Part shown: piece after piece, positions 33,830 through 41,947 of the stretch
Layout: the number at the start of each line of letters is the position of its first letter
Numbering within the stretch: the first letter of the stretch is position 1
DNA from: JACKDX01 sp964640175
Lineage (GTDB): Bacteria > Myxococcota_A > Polyangia > Polyangiales > GCA-016699535
Assembly: GCA_964640175.1 (NCBI GenBank)
Contig: CAZXFW010000001.1
Location: 186,001 to 250,000, forward strand
Direction of reading: 5' to 3'
DNA length: 64,000 bases
Notes under the pieces: model-generated
What the model was told of the DNA's origin: nothing
Database searches by the model: none
What the model saw: only the letters and a program-made list of their open reading frames with translations
Translations under genes and position numbers: made by a program

Positions 33830-35014
33830 TTACGAGGTGGGGTAAAGGCCCAAAGGGGCCACAGGCTGGATAAACTTTCCCTGCCAAAGCAAAGTAAGAA
33901 ACTCTTGCCAAGGATAAACCACGATGTTGTCATGGGTGCGTCGCATCTCACTGTCACGTGATACAAGCACATAATCACGAACCAGCTGTTCCTCCTTGAG
34001 CGCGCGCAGTCCTTTTAGGTGTTTGTCCGTCGCGAGGTTGGTTGATTTGATCTCAATGGCCATCTGCTTGCCGAGCACCAGATCGACTTCAAACTGGGAG
34101 GTGCTTCGCCAATACTGCATCTCTAAATCAACGCGAGCGTAACTCAAAAAGGCACGCACTTCGTTGATAATAAAGTGCTCGAATGCTCGGCCAAAAAGCT
34201 CCGAACCGTCTAAGATCGCGCCCCGTTTGGCCAGGGTGTTCGTGATGCCGACATCAAAAAGATAAACTTTCTTGCGGGTGATCGCTTTTCGTTTCAGGGT
34301 GTATCGAAACGGAGCCAGTGCATATGCAATCAAGGTGTCTTCCGCGATTTGCAGATAGTTATGCAGGGTGCGCGCTGGAACACCGCAATCACTCGCCCAG
34401 GATTCGTAGTTGACTTCTTCACCATTACTTAGGGCGAGCGTATCAAGAAATCGAGCATAGTTCGGTAGGTTTCGCACGAGGCCTTCGGCCTGTATCTCTT
34501 CGCGCAAATAGAGATTGGCATAGCTGCGTAACTCCTCGTGAGGCACCCGACTTGTATAGATCGCCGGAAGCCCTCCTCGGTTGAGATAGCGCAGCAGATC
34601 GAAGTCACTAATCTCCAAGAAGCTCAGCGGAAAAAGAGAAGCCCAGAAAGCACGTCCTGCGAGTAAATTCGCCGCACCTCGGCGTAGTTTACGCGCGCTG
34701 CTGCCAGTGAACAAAAAGCGTCTGCCCTCAAGCTCGATCAGGCGGTGCGCTTCGTCGAGGAGTTGCGGCAGTTTTTGGATCTCGTCAATGACAAGCAGCT
34801 GCTTCGGATCAGGATTCTGTTCCTGAAGCAGCTTGGGTCGACGCACTAATGACGCGAAGATTTCGGCATCCAGTAAGTCGTATACACGGGCGTCGCTCAA
34901 CTGCTGTCGAATGAGGGTGGTCTTACCTGTGGCTCGCGGCCCAAATAGAAAAAAAGACTTTAGTTTCAATAGGTTGGATAAATCCAACGCGCGCGTATAG
35001 ATGATATTCCGCAT
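33830..35014 (-). CDS. AAA_14/DUF4143 ATPase
   Basis: A 394-residue protein of the widespread AAA_14-DUF4143 family. The N-terminal AAA domain has Walker A GPRATGKTT near residue 26, Walker B LLVIDEIQKLP and sensor FLFTGSSARKLRRG. The C-terminal DUF4143 domain has nuclease-like acidic and lysine residues (FEVDLVLGKQMAIEIKST). These genes are scattered, patchily distributed and often described as mobile or defence-associated, but their biochemical role is unclear. Here it lies in opposite orientation inside the lipoprotein block, separating two target operons, so it may be an insertion. An imperfect palindrome AATATCATGATAAT sits just upstream at 35026. Confidence 0.85.
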   Translation of the reverse strand: MRNIIYTRALDLSNLLKLKSFFLFGPRATGKTTLIRQQLSDARVYDLLDAEIFASLVRRPKLLQEQNPDPKQLLVIDEIQKLPQLLDEAHRLIELEGRRFLFTGSSARKLRRGAANLLAGRAFWASLFPLSFLEISDFDLLRYLNRGGLPAIYTSRVPHEELRSYANLYLREEIQAEGLVRNLPNYARFLDTLALSNGEEVNYESWASDCGVPARTLHNYLQIAEDTLIAYALAPFRYTLKRKAITRKKVYLFDVGITNTLAKRGAILDGSELFGRAFEHFIINEVRAFLSYARVDLEMQYWRSTSQFEVDLVLGKQMAIEIKSTNLATDKHLKGLRALKEEQLVRDYVLVSRDSEMRRTHDNIVVYPWQEFLTLLWQGKFIQPVAPLGLYPTS

Positions 35015-35080
35015 GTCTATGACAGAATATCATGATAATCCGCCATAGAAAAGCGATCTGTCTTATCCTCGCAGAAGCTA

Positions 35081-35093
35081 TTGCAGTCTGCAT
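35081..35093. promoter_or_regulatory. spacer-1 variant of the operator words
   Basis: TTGCAG-T-CTGCAT, an inverted repeat with a single central base, lies 22 bases upstream of the stronger operator at 35115. The same spacing is seen in the perfect palindrome at 3582. It may be a secondary site for the same regulator. Confidence 0.3.
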
Positions 35094-35114
35094 ACTAAAC
35101 CAGATATGACGCTA

Positions 35115-35131
35115 TTGCAATCCACTTGCAT
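35115..35131. promoter_or_regulatory. Fur-family-type operator (TTGCAA-N5-TTGCAT)
   Basis: TTGCAA-TCCAC-TTGCAT, 32 bases before the first gene of the four-gene lipoprotein operon. It shares 26 of 27 bases with the region around the site at 31266, far beyond the operator core. Confidence 0.6.
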
Positions 35132-35163
35132 TATGCTAGTAGTAGCCGCAAAGAGTGCCCTGT

Positions 35164-36081
35164 ATGAGTTTTTTTCGATTTCTGATCGCCGCAATAACCC
35201 TTTGTGTTCTAGGTTGCGCAGCACAAACACAACAGAACCCCATCGAAAGCGATGGCAACGGACAACAACTATGTGGCGCAGTCGAGGATATCATCGTCCA
35301 TGGGTGCGCGGGCCACGGCAGAGCCGCTTTAACCAATCCCAGCTTTCCTCCGCAGGTTTTTCCGATTCCCAACGCAGACATCGGGCTTTCCGACGCTCTT
35401 CCGATCGGGGCTGCACCGGAAGTCGCGCGTCTGGGACACACGGTATTCAAGCTCGAACTATCCGATGGTCAACCCTTCTACGTTCTGCCAGAAGCGCCGA
35501 TAGGCCACGAGTACGAAACGCAGCTCTGGAGCATTTTTGTGGGTGCCTACACAAGCGACGGTGCCGTAGTCACGCCTCTACTGGAGATAAAAAGAAACGG
35601 AGAATGGGTAAACGCAGAGTATTCCATTGCCCCGCTCGGCGGGGGAGGTGCGGCTTGCCAAGGCATGTTCTCACACGAACAATCCTTTTTGCTGCAACGG
35701 TTACTGCCCTACGAAGTAAGGGTTTTGGCTCCAGGAGCAGACACCATCTTCGTACTCTTCGATCCGTCTTGGCAGCTCTACTTCGACCAAACCAATGGAT
35801 ATCGTTGCCAAAGTGTCGTCGAGGAGATGCTCACATCGATCGCTACTCCCGCCCTGGAATGCGGAGCGGAGCCCGATTACAAGGTGATCGATGGAGTTTG
35901 CATGCCAAGTTGCGGCCAAGCTTCGCGCAACTATTACGGTGCGAACCACCTACGCGGCGACGATACGGCAGAAGAACAGCGCGCGTATTTAGCCTGTGTT
36001 GATTCGGGCATAGCCACGGGAGATTCCCTAGACCTCGGCAACACCCACGACTGCACAAAATGCATTCTCGTATGGCCCTAA
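35164..36081 (+). CDS. lipoprotein 1 of a tandem related set
   Basis: A 305-residue lipoprotein; start ATG 35164, lipobox VLGC. No named family. The central beta domain contains GHTVFKLELSDGQPFYVLPE and LPYEVRVLAPGADTIFVLFDP, a layout shared with the proteins at 36072 and 37174. The C-terminal third is Cys-rich (CGAEPDYKVIDGVCMPSCGQ, then HDCTKC). First gene of a four-gene unit with overlapping ends and the operator at 35115 upstream, so it is probably expressed under metal control with the rest. A surface-exposed binding or scaffold role is inferred only. Confidence 0.65.
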   Translation: MSFFRFLIAAITLCVLGCAAQTQQNPIESDGNGQQLCGAVEDIIVHGCAGHGRAALTNPSFPPQVFPIPNADIGLSDALPIGAAPEVARLGHTVFKLELSDGQPFYVLPEAPIGHEYETQLWSIFVGAYTSDGAVVTPLLEIKRNGEWVNAEYSIAPLGGGGAACQGMFSHEQSFLLQRLLPYEVRVLAPGADTIFVLFDPSWQLYFDQTNGYRCQSVVEEMLTSIATPALECGAEPDYKVIDGVCMPSCGQASRNYYGANHLRGDDTAEEQRAYLACVDSGIATGDSLDLGNTHDCTKCILVWP

Positions 36082-37169
36082 CACCACGATTCATTAGCGC
36101 CTTGCTATTTTTCTTCTCGGCCTGCGCAGTTAGCAGCTCTGATGAATTGGATAGCCAACAGAGCTCCCTGGCAAGCTTCTGCTCCGGCGGCGTTAGCCTT
36201 GCAGCTCCAAGCTGCTCCGCACTTGATGCCTCGCATCAAATTCATATCTGTGGGCATGATTCATTGGCGCTGGATCCCGAGGCTGAAGCTTCTGGATGGA
36301 TTTTACGAGGGGATGGTGTTCGGTCGCCTAAGCCTCATACGGTCTACAAACTGACCCAGGACAACACCATGTCCTTCGCTCAGAGTTTCATATCCGAAGT
36401 CGCGATTGTCACCAAAAATCTCAGTCTGTCTGTACCGAACGCCACTGCCATCTATCAGGGGCCCAATGGTTGCACAGAGGGATTCTTCACTCAAACCTCC
36501 AGCTATTTTGTGGGCGCCGGCAGCGAACTGGACTTGAGGCTTTCGATTGAAAATCCTGAGGAGGACGGTTTTCTGTTGATCGATCCGGAAACAGTCGTGC
36601 AAGAAGTCAAGCTTGACGGCGATTGTGACGGTACGGGGGGCGCTTCTTTCTGGATCGCCAATCCAGAGGCGCGTGGCTGCAAAGGGAGCGTCGGAACGGA
36701 TTCGGCACCCGATCCCAACGACGCGGATCCTTGCACGCCGAATATCAGTGCGGCCCCATCATGCGCTCCAGAGCAGCCGAAGGACGGCTCCGAGAGTGAG
36801 GAGGAGTCAACCGAAGAGGATGAACATCCAAATCAAAGTACCTATTCCGTTTGTGACCTAAATACCTTTCCATCCAATTGCTATCTTCGAAACATTGATG
36901 GAGCGGCTCGCGCGACTGATGCACGCGATGCCGATGCCAGTGCTCAGCCCCTCGCACTCGCATGCACCTACGATGCCATCGCTGCCGTCGGTGGAGAGTA
37001 CCCTGGGCTTGATAAAGGTGAGCGCTGGCGTTGCGAACAGGATCAAACACAAAATCGCTTGTGGTGGGCTGGACCCTATTGCGAGCAGGGTTACCAAGAA
37101 TGCCCGTATTACCAACGAACCACTAAAGCTGTTCGTTGTTGGCCACAGAATCAGGCTTGCCCGGAATAA
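36072..37169 (+). CDS. lipoprotein 2 of a tandem related set
   Basis: A 365-residue lipoprotein with lipobox FSAC. Start ATG 36072, overlapping the previous stop by 10 bases. Residues after about 80 repeat the domain of its neighbour (PHTVYKLTQDN, then SSYFVGAGSELDLRLSIENP). An acidic low-complexity linker (SESEEESTEEDEHPN) leads to a Cys- and aromatic-rich C-terminal domain (CDLNTFPSNCYLRN, CEQGYQECPYY). Unknown function. Codon overlap means it is translated together with the genes on both sides. Confidence 0.65.
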   Translation: MALTPRFISALLFFFSACAVSSSDELDSQQSSLASFCSGGVSLAAPSCSALDASHQIHICGHDSLALDPEAEASGWILRGDGVRSPKPHTVYKLTQDNTMSFAQSFISEVAIVTKNLSLSVPNATAIYQGPNGCTEGFFTQTSSYFVGAGSELDLRLSIENPEEDGFLLIDPETVVQEVKLDGDCDGTGGASFWIANPEARGCKGSVGTDSAPDPNDADPCTPNISAAPSCAPEQPKDGSESEEESTEEDEHPNQSTYSVCDLNTFPSNCYLRNIDGAARATDARDADASAQPLALACTYDAIAAVGGEYPGLDKGERWRCEQDQTQNRLWWAGPYCEQGYQECPYYQRTTKAVRCWPQNQACPE

Positions 37170-37173
37170 AACG

Positions 37174-37842
37174 ATGCACATCACCCAACGCACAATGATG
37201 TCATGGTTCCTAGTGTTTATGTCACTCGTGGGCTGTGCCGCCGACACAGGGAGTAAGGAACCCAACACGCCGCAATCCGGCGACGGAGACGCCGGTACGA
37301 AAGACGACACCGGCCCCAACCTTCCGCAATTCACTCTCGAAGAGGACCCCTGCGCGTCTATGCTTATCCCAGGAGCAGTGGACCACGCATGCATTCATGC
37401 GCTGCGAGGTCCCTATTCGACCGTAAAGGCCAGTGGCACCTTTGACACAGATGTTAACATCTCCGAACGCCATACGTTTTTCACCATTGAACTCTCAGAA
37501 ACTGAAGGTGGTTATCACGGATACCTGCGGTTTCGCCATGAACAGCCCGTCGCCTTCCCCAATTATCCGCAACCCTACTTCATGCTGGGCACAGGAAACG
37601 AAAACTTACAATTGTTCGTACTTGATTCGGCTCAAAATCCAAGCACTGCGCGCTATGCAGATAGGGTTAGCCCCAGAAACCCTCAGTGCGGTTTGCGCTA
37701 TGCCTTTGTCTACCCCCTTGCTACCGCCCTCACACATACCTTTTACCTCTACTCACCCACGCGTTCCGAAGTGACCTTGGTTGCAGAGCACCTTTTCGAC
37801 TACGTGGATGCCCAGTGGGTGCAGGAGTGTGCGGATGAATAG
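37174..37842 (+). CDS. lipoprotein 3 of a tandem related set
   Basis: A 222-residue lipoprotein with lipobox LVGC; starts at ATG 37174 or 37195, four bases or more after the previous stop. The longer frame upstream to 36895 is a shadow of the preceding gene. Its single domain (HTFFTIELSETEGGYHGYL, then HTFYLYSPTRSEVTLVAEHL) aligns by eye with the central domain of the two preceding proteins, so the three look like duplicated relatives. The stop overlaps the start of the EF-hand lipoprotein gene by 8 bases. Function unknown. Confidence 0.65.
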   Translation: MHITQRTMMSWFLVFMSLVGCAADTGSKEPNTPQSGDGDAGTKDDTGPNLPQFTLEEDPCASMLIPGAVDHACIHALRGPYSTVKASGTFDTDVNISERHTFFTIELSETEGGYHGYLRFRHEQPVAFPNYPQPYFMLGTGNENLQLFVLDSAQNPSTARYADRVSPRNPQCGLRYAFVYPLATALTHTFYLYSPTRSEVTLVAEHLFDYVDAQWVQECADE

Positions 37843-38818
37843 CCCCGCCGTGCGATTTCTTACTTGGTTTGTCGCTGCTTTTTGCGCTCTTGCCTTTGCT
37901 TGCACAGAGGAGGATGCCGGATCCATCTCGATCCTCTTGGAGCCTGAAACCACCATCTTGGATGGAATCTTGCCTGGCGATGACGTCGAGCATATTCGTG
38001 ACGGCTGGGAGGTACGGTTTGACAAATACGTCGCCGTGGTTGGGGATGTGTTGCTGAAGCGTTCCAACGACCAGCAAGTCACTGCGCAGGACCGCACTAT
38101 TTATGCAGTTGACCTTCATACCTTGCCGGCTAACGGGATAACTCTTTGGAGAATCGAGGACCTGGCGTCGGTGCGTTGGGACTTTACCTATGCGCTTTCG
38201 GGAGGCATTCATGGTGCGTTGCAACACGAGAGCGTGAGCGATAGCGACTTTCACGACATCGTGGATCACGATTGGAGCTACCTTATTGAAGGAAGCATAA
38301 TCAACGTACAAGGTGTAACGTGTCCTCCGCCTGATGTAGCCGAACCTGGTTCTATTCAAAGCACCGAGGAACGCCGCGGTGTCCCTTGCTACCCGAATCC
38401 CGAAATCAGTTTTCGCTTTGCACTAACGGCAGAAACGCTCTACGGTCCGTGCGAAATCGATGGCGTTCCGGGTGTTGCCGTGCCATCCGGTGGCACAGCC
38501 TCGGTAGCAATCAGCATTCATGGGGATCATGTCTTTTTTAACGGCTTTCCTGAAGGAAGCGAAGGCGGAGTGATGCGCCTTGCGCAGTGGCTCGCCGATA
38601 GCGACCTCAACCTCGATGGCCAGGTTAGCCAGCAAGAACTTGAAAGCATTACGCCTTCTGACCTCGTGCACATCGATGAACGCTACCAGCTCGGGGGATC
38701 TCCACTCACGCTTGATACCATGTGGGACTATGTCGCATCGCAACTCAAAACTCAGGGACACTACCAAGGTGAAGGAGAATGTCCTGCAGACGGACTAGCC
38801 CACAACCATTCCCACTAA
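37835..38818 (+). CDS. EF-hand lipoprotein with His-rich C-terminus (paralogue)
   Basis: A 327-residue lipoprotein, clear paralogue of the one at 29686. Signal peptide with lipobox AFAC; the matching blocks are DGWEVRFDKYVAVVGDVLL, IHGDHVFFNGFPEGSEGG, the EF-hand loop DLNLDGQVSQQE, and a His-rich end LAHNHSH. Position 9 of the loop is Ser where the paralogue has Asp; both are accepted in EF-hands. Last of the four-gene lipoprotein operon; its start overlaps the previous stop by 8 bases. Two copies under matching operators suggest a defined receptor-partner role in metal handling. Confidence 0.75.
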   Translation: MNSPAVRFLTWFVAAFCALAFACTEEDAGSISILLEPETTILDGILPGDDVEHIRDGWEVRFDKYVAVVGDVLLKRSNDQQVTAQDRTIYAVDLHTLPANGITLWRIEDLASVRWDFTYALSGGIHGALQHESVSDSDFHDIVDHDWSYLIEGSIINVQGVTCPPPDVAEPGSIQSTEERRGVPCYPNPEISFRFALTAETLYGPCEIDGVPGVAVPSGGTASVAISIHGDHVFFNGFPEGSEGGVMRLAQWLADSDLNLDGQVSQQELESITPSDLVHIDERYQLGGSPLTLDTMWDYVASQLKTQGHYQGEGECPADGLAHNHSH

Positions 38819-38852
38819 CGTGCGCGCAGTTTCAACATTGTCCTAGTTCAGC

Positions 38853-41444
38853 CTAGTTGATAGGCAGCTCTAGGGTGCGAAACGAAAGCGTGCCATCCTT
38901 GGCCAACTCGACCTTGATCGTGGTGCCGGGCGGATAACTTCCGGCTAACATTTCGGAAGCGAGTGGGTTTTCTAGGTATTTTTGGATGGCTCGCTTAAGG
39001 GGTCGAGCGCCGTAGGTGGGGTCGTAGCCGAGCTTGCCTAAAAAGTCCTTGGCATCATCGGTGATGTCGAGGATGAGGTCTTTTTGCTTAAGGCGAGCGG
39101 CAAATCTCTGGAGTTGAATGTCTACGATGTGTCTGAGTTGGGCTTCATTCAAACGGTCAAAGATCACAATCTCGTCGATGCGGTTGAGAAACTCCGGGCG
39201 AAATGCAGCTTGAAGCTCCCGCATGACAGCAGAATGGATGGCATTGTTGTCGTTCAACGTCATGATGTGTTGTGAGCCAATGTTGGAGGTGAGGATGATC
39301 AACGTGTTTTTGAAATCCACCGTACGGCCCTGGCCATCTGTGAGCCGACCATCGTCGAGCACCTGGAGCAGCACGTTCCAAACATCGGGGTGAGCTTTTT
39401 CAACTTCGTCAAAAAGCACGACGGTGTAAGGACGTCGACGGATGGGTTCTGTGAGCTGGCCGCCCTCTTCGTAACCGACGTATCCTGGAGGTGCTCCGAT
39501 CAAACGGGCTACCGCATGCTTTTCCATGTATTCGCTCATGTCTAAACGCAAGAGCGCATGCTCATCGTCAAATAAAAACTCTGCCAAAGCTCGAGCCAGT
39601 TCGGTTTTGCCGACGCCCGTAGGACCAAGGAACAAAAATGAACCCATGGGGCGGTTTTCTTCGCTTAGTCCTGCACGCGAGCGACGCACCGCGTTGGACA
39701 CTGCCGTGATAGCCGATGCTTGCCCAACCACACGTTGATGGAGGCGATCTTCCATCTGAACCAGTTTGGCACGTTCGCCTTCAAGCATTTTGCTAACAGG
39801 AATCCCCGTCCATTTGGAGACCACCTGTGCGATGTCTTCGTCGCTGACTTCTTCTTTAAGAAAACTGCCGTCTTTTTGTACGGTGTTAAGCTCGGACTGC
39901 AATTTCTGGACAGCTTTTTCTGTGGCTGGAATGTCTCCATATTGAATGCGTGCTGCGGTTTCAAAATCTGCCATGCGTTGTGCACGCTCCAGATCCATTC
40001 TTAACTGTTCTACATCGGCTTTTTTGGCGCGAATGTCATCAATAAGCTCTTTTTCACGAAGCCACTGGGCTCGCATGCCGCTCTTTTTTTCATTAAGCTC
40101 TGCGAGCTCTTTTTCCAGATGGGTGAGGCGCTTTTTGCTGGCGTCGTCGCGTTCTTTAATCAACGCTTGCCGTTCGATTTCAAGCTGCACGATTTTGCGT
40201 TCCACGACGTCAATGGCATGGGGGACAGAGTCTATTTCCATTTTTAGTTTGGAAGCGGCTTCGTCTACCAAGTCGATGGCTTTGTCGGGTAAAAAGCGAT
40301 CCGTAATGTATCGATGGGATAACAGTGCTGCGGCGACGAGTGCAGAGTCGTGAATACGAATGCCGTGGTGCACTTCGTAACGTTCTTTGAGTCCACGTAA
40401 GATCCCAATGGTGTCTTGAACGCTCGGTTCGCCGGCAAAGACAGGCTGAAACCGGCGCGCCAGTGCAGCGTCTTTTTCAATGTGTTTGCGGTATTCGTCC
40501 AGGGTGGTTGCGCCAATGCAGCGTAAGTCACCTCGTGCAAGGGCAGGTTTGAGCATGTTGCTAGCGTCCATGGCGCCTTCGGCTGCGCCTGCGCCCACCA
40601 ACGTGTGAAGCTCATCGATAAAAACAATCACCTCGCCTTGGGCAGACTCAATCTCGCGCAACACGGCTTTGAGACGGTCTTCAAACTCGCCGCGGTATTT
40701 GGCGCCCGCAAGCATGCCGCCTAAATCCAAGGCTAAGAGCCGCTTCCCTTTGAGGTTTTCTGGAACATCTCCTTGGGTGATGCGTTGGGCAATGCCTTCT
40801 ACGATAGCTGTTTTTCCGACTCCGGGCTCGCCGATGATGACGGGGTTATTCTTGGTGCGGCGTGACAGCACTTGCATGACACGGCGAATTTCTTCGTCGC
40901 GGCCGATAACGGGATCAATTTTCCCTTCACGGGCTAACTTAGTGAGATCCCGTGTATATTTGTCTAAGGCTTGATATTTGCCCTCCGGGTCGGGATCCGT
41001 CACGCGATGGGAACCCCGCACTTGCTGAATAGCTTCAAGCAGCGTGCTCTCGGTTAGCCCTGCTGCGTTAAGAATGGAGGCTGTCTCATCTTTGCTCTTA
41101 AGCAAAGCGAGTAGCACATGTTCCGCTGAGGTGTATTCGTCTTTAAGGGCCTGGGTTTCCTGCCAGGCACGAGTCAATACATCACGTAAGGAGCGTGACA
41201 TGGCGGGTTCTGCGCCGCCTTGAATTTTGGGAAATCCGTCCAATCTGGCTTTAAGTTGGGTTTGGACATTGGCAGGGTTGACTTTGGCTTTGGTTAAAAT
41301 GGCATGGGTAACGCCTGAAGGCTCTTCGAGAAGAGCAGAGAGCAGGTGTTCGGTGCGTAATTCGGGATGCCCCTGCTCAAGGGCAGTCTGTTGGGCAGCC
41401 AGCAAAGCTTCCCGCGTTTTAGTGGTAAGGCGATCTATCCGCAT
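38853..41444 (-). CDS. clpB: ATP-dependent disaggregase ClpB
   Basis: Hsp100 chaperone that extracts proteins from aggregates with DnaK/DnaJ. The 863 residues are full length. They comprise an N-terminal Clp repeat domain, nucleotide domain 1 (GEPGVGKTA, VIVFIDELHTLVG), the coiled-coil middle domain that sets ClpB apart from ClpA/C, nucleotide domain 2 (GPTGVGKTELA, VLFDEVEKAHPDVW) and a C-terminal domain. No heat-shock promoter or CIRCE element was recognised upstream. It ends 34 bases from the convergent EF-hand lipoprotein gene and marks the return to housekeeping sequence. Confidence 0.97.
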   Translation of the reverse strand: MRIDRLTTKTREALLAAQQTALEQGHPELRTEHLLSALLEEPSGVTHAILTKAKVNPANVQTQLKARLDGFPKIQGGAEPAMSRSLRDVLTRAWQETQALKDEYTSAEHVLLALLKSKDETASILNAAGLTESTLLEAIQQVRGSHRVTDPDPEGKYQALDKYTRDLTKLAREGKIDPVIGRDEEIRRVMQVLSRRTKNNPVIIGEPGVGKTAIVEGIAQRITQGDVPENLKGKRLLALDLGGMLAGAKYRGEFEDRLKAVLREIESAQGEVIVFIDELHTLVGAGAAEGAMDASNMLKPALARGDLRCIGATTLDEYRKHIEKDAALARRFQPVFAGEPSVQDTIGILRGLKERYEVHHGIRIHDSALVAAALLSHRYITDRFLPDKAIDLVDEAASKLKMEIDSVPHAIDVVERKIVQLEIERQALIKERDDASKKRLTHLEKELAELNEKKSGMRAQWLREKELIDDIRAKKADVEQLRMDLERAQRMADFETAARIQYGDIPATEKAVQKLQSELNTVQKDGSFLKEEVSDEDIAQVVSKWTGIPVSKMLEGERAKLVQMEDRLHQRVVGQASAITAVSNAVRRSRAGLSEENRPMGSFLFLGPTGVGKTELARALAEFLFDDEHALLRLDMSEYMEKHAVARLIGAPPGYVGYEEGGQLTEPIRRRPYTVVLFDEVEKAHPDVWNVLLQVLDDGRLTDGQGRTVDFKNTLIILTSNIGSQHIMTLNDNNAIHSAVMRELQAAFRPEFLNRIDEIVIFDRLNEAQLRHIVDIQLQRFAARLKQKDLILDITDDAKDFLGKLGYDPTYGARPLKRAIQKYLENPLASEMLAGSYPPGTTIKVELAKDGTLSFRTLELPIN

Positions 41445-41512
41445 GTGTTCTGAACGTAATCATGCTTTAAGATCTAGGCAAGCGGTGCTCCAGTCGTTAC
41501 ACTTACTTTAAC

Positions 41513-41875
41513 GTGTCCGATCGACGTGAACGGCGGGTGTCTGGTCGCTATACTATCTGGTTTGACATCAGCTACTACCGAGAGGAGGGCGATGCCAAAT
41601 ACGAAGGTATTTGTTACGAAATTAGCACCACGGGCATGACCATCGGGACCAAAGAAAAGCTGGTCGTTGGGGAGCATGTTCATATACGGTTTCGTGTGAT
41701 TCCCGAGCATGCCAATGATGCGGCGGTGTCGGCCTCACCCATTCGGGTGATGGAGAATCCTTACGATGCTACGGATACATGGCCCTACCTGAGTGCGATT
41801 CAATTTGACGATCCCTTTCCGGAACTTGAGCCGCTTCTGGAAATTGCTGCGCAAACTCGAAACATGCGCAGATAA
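41513..41875 (+). CDS. PilZ domain protein
   Basis: A 120-residue stand-alone PilZ domain, a class of c-di-GMP receptors controlling motility, secretion or polysaccharide. The RxxxR region is DRRERRVSGRY. The second motif reads EISTTG where the consensus is (D/N)xSxxG, so ligand binding may be weaker. The start is GTG at 41513 with no obvious ribosome-binding site. It is divergent from clpB and 72 bases before glyA. A second PilZ gene starts at 63850. Confidence 0.75.
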   Translation: MSDRRERRVSGRYTIWFDISYYREEGDAKYEGICYEISTTGMTIGTKEKLVVGEHVHIRFRVIPEHANDAAVSASPIRVMENPYDATDTWPYLSAIQFDDPFPELEPLLEIAAQTRNMRR

Positions 41876-41947
41876 GCCAGGATCTTTTAGGCAGTTGCAA
41901 CACGTTGATCTTGACACCTCTGGGCTGGGGAGTAGGGTGCCCGAGGC

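Noticed and set aside
35106..36002. A 298-residue plus-strand open frame overlapping the first tandem lipoprotein gene
   Set aside because: It is in a different frame from a protein with signal peptide, lipobox and family resemblance. Its own product is Arg/Ser/His-rich with no domain, as expected of an out-of-frame reading.
36895..37173. N-terminal extension of the third tandem lipoprotein
   Set aside because: It overlaps the preceding gene's coding region and precedes an internal signal peptide and lipobox, so the real start is at 37174 or 37195.
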